Source of the DNA: Chloroflexota bacterium
Lineage (GTDB): Bacteria > Chloroflexota > UBA6077 > CF-72
Assembly: GCA_019247135.1 (NCBI GenBank)
Contig: JAFAPL010000150.1
Coordinates: 1 to 5,709 of the forward strand
Direction of reading: 5' to 3'
DNA length: 5,709 nucleotides
Under the pieces are notes generated by a model, which saw only the letters and a program-made list of their open reading frames with translations, was not told where the DNA came from and made no database searches. Positions 5,390-5,709 of this stretch are shown piece after piece; positions within the stretch are counted from its first letter, which is position 1; each line of letters opens with the position of its first letter. A program made the position numbers and the translations under genes.

Positions 5390-5709
5390 GTGCAGTGTCC
5401 TCCTTCTGTTCGAGCTGTTCCACCACGTGCCCCCACCCGCCACTCTTCCGTAGCTGATGGCTGTCCAAGGTCGGATGGGCGACTGAACGGTGGCCTGGAC
5501 CGCTGCCGCCCGTGTCGGCAATGACTACCAGGGCGCTACCGCCCGGAGCACCGTGACCGATCAAGGCGATCGTGTTCATGCCAGGCCGCATGGCACTGCC
5601 GATGTCGACCATGCGCGTTTGCTGGTTGCGGAGGCCGTCGATGGTGAATCGCTTGCCGTTGACCTCGATCTCGACGCGTTTCAGGCCAGGGTTGCCGTTC
5701 TGGATGGTG
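5382..5709 (-). CDS. C-terminal fragment of a probable beta-rich protein, 5' end outside the window
   Basis: The frame is open from the right edge (108 residues visible), so the ATG at 5612 is probably internal: the residues before it continue smoothly (LKRVEIEVNGKRFTIDGL). The visible part alternates beta-strand-like segments (VEIEVNGKRFTI, NTIALIGHG, SALVVIAD) with turns, and contains SAMRPGMNTIAL. It then ends in a polar Gly/His/Ser-rich tail (residues after IADTGG). This looks like an Ig-like or jelly-roll beta domain at the end of a larger, perhaps exported protein; I cannot name a family. The ribosome site of the 71-residue peptide gene lies within its last codons and its TGA (5382-5384) falls 8 nt into that gene, so the two are co-transcribed and probably translationally coupled. 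Confidence 0.65.
   Translation of the reverse strand, partial: TIQNGNPGLKRVEIEVNGKRFTIDGLRNQQTRMVDIGSAMRPGMNTIALIGHGAPGGSALVVIADTGGSGPGHRSVAHPTLDSHQLRKSGGWGHVVEQLEQKEDTAHD
5399..5405 (-). promoter_or_regulatory. Strong Shine-Dalgarno for the 71-residue peptide gene
   Basis: On the minus strand AAGGAGG sits 9 nt before the ATG at 5389, inside the coding end of the upstream gene. It is the best ribosome site in the window and fixes the start of the small peptide. Confidence 0.75.

Noticed and set aside
5390..5521. N-terminal extension of the small minus-strand peptide to 5521
   Set aside because: The extension overlaps the well-supported upstream beta-rich protein in another frame, and the AAGGAGG at 5399-5405 clearly serves the ATG at 5389.

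Overview
This is a GC-rich bacterial window with strong G/C preference at third codon positions. It reads like a chromosomal segment of an uncultured member of the Chloroflexota. That guess rests on the style of the membrane glycosyltransferase with its C-terminal beta-sandwich, the small Tat-like peptide and the secreted-protein fragments; no marker gene is present, so it is only moderately secure.

Left part (1-1980, plus strand): the 3' two thirds or so of a polytopic membrane glycosyltransferase (GT39/ArnT/PMT-like), open from the first base. The loop between two of its transmembrane helices has been expanded to about 139 residues. The expansion is a dense array of 17 copies of the heptamer GCGTCAC (16 perfect), at start-to-start distances of 12 or 21 bp with one of 39 bp, so all copies share one codon phase and encode (E)SVT or GVT repeats. 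The heptamer is almost invariant at nucleotide level while the DNA between copies has diverged. This is the most unusual feature of the window. A second, shorter low-complexity loop near the left edge carries a related ACGTCAC.

Middle (1981-2787): about 270 bp with no convincing gene, including a 12-bp palindrome flanked by 9-bp direct repeats. It is followed by a region (2248-2776) that looks like a decayed secreted-protein gene: a ribosome site and signal peptide, then protein-like text that hops between all three forward frames.

Right part (2833-5130, plus strand): a compact, translationally coupled three-gene operon encoding an NTP_transf_5-type nucleotidyltransferase, a PqqD-family peptide-binding protein, and an HPr-kinase-like ATP-binding protein. 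This trio is known from lasso-peptide-type and 'HPr-rel-A'-type neighbourhoods.

Convergent to it on the minus strand (5709-5174) is the C-terminus of a probably beta-rich protein, whose stop overlaps by 8 nt the start of a 71-residue peptide gene with a near-perfect Shine-Dalgarno sequence. The peptide has a twin-arginine-like TRRRLVK motif, a short hydrophobic stretch, a YxxPxV motif and an AHAFSF C-terminus. The peptide is a reasonable candidate substrate of the PqqD/kinase/nucleotidyltransferase set, which would make this a small peptide-modification locus. No asparagine synthetase, protease or radical SAM enzyme is visible in the window.
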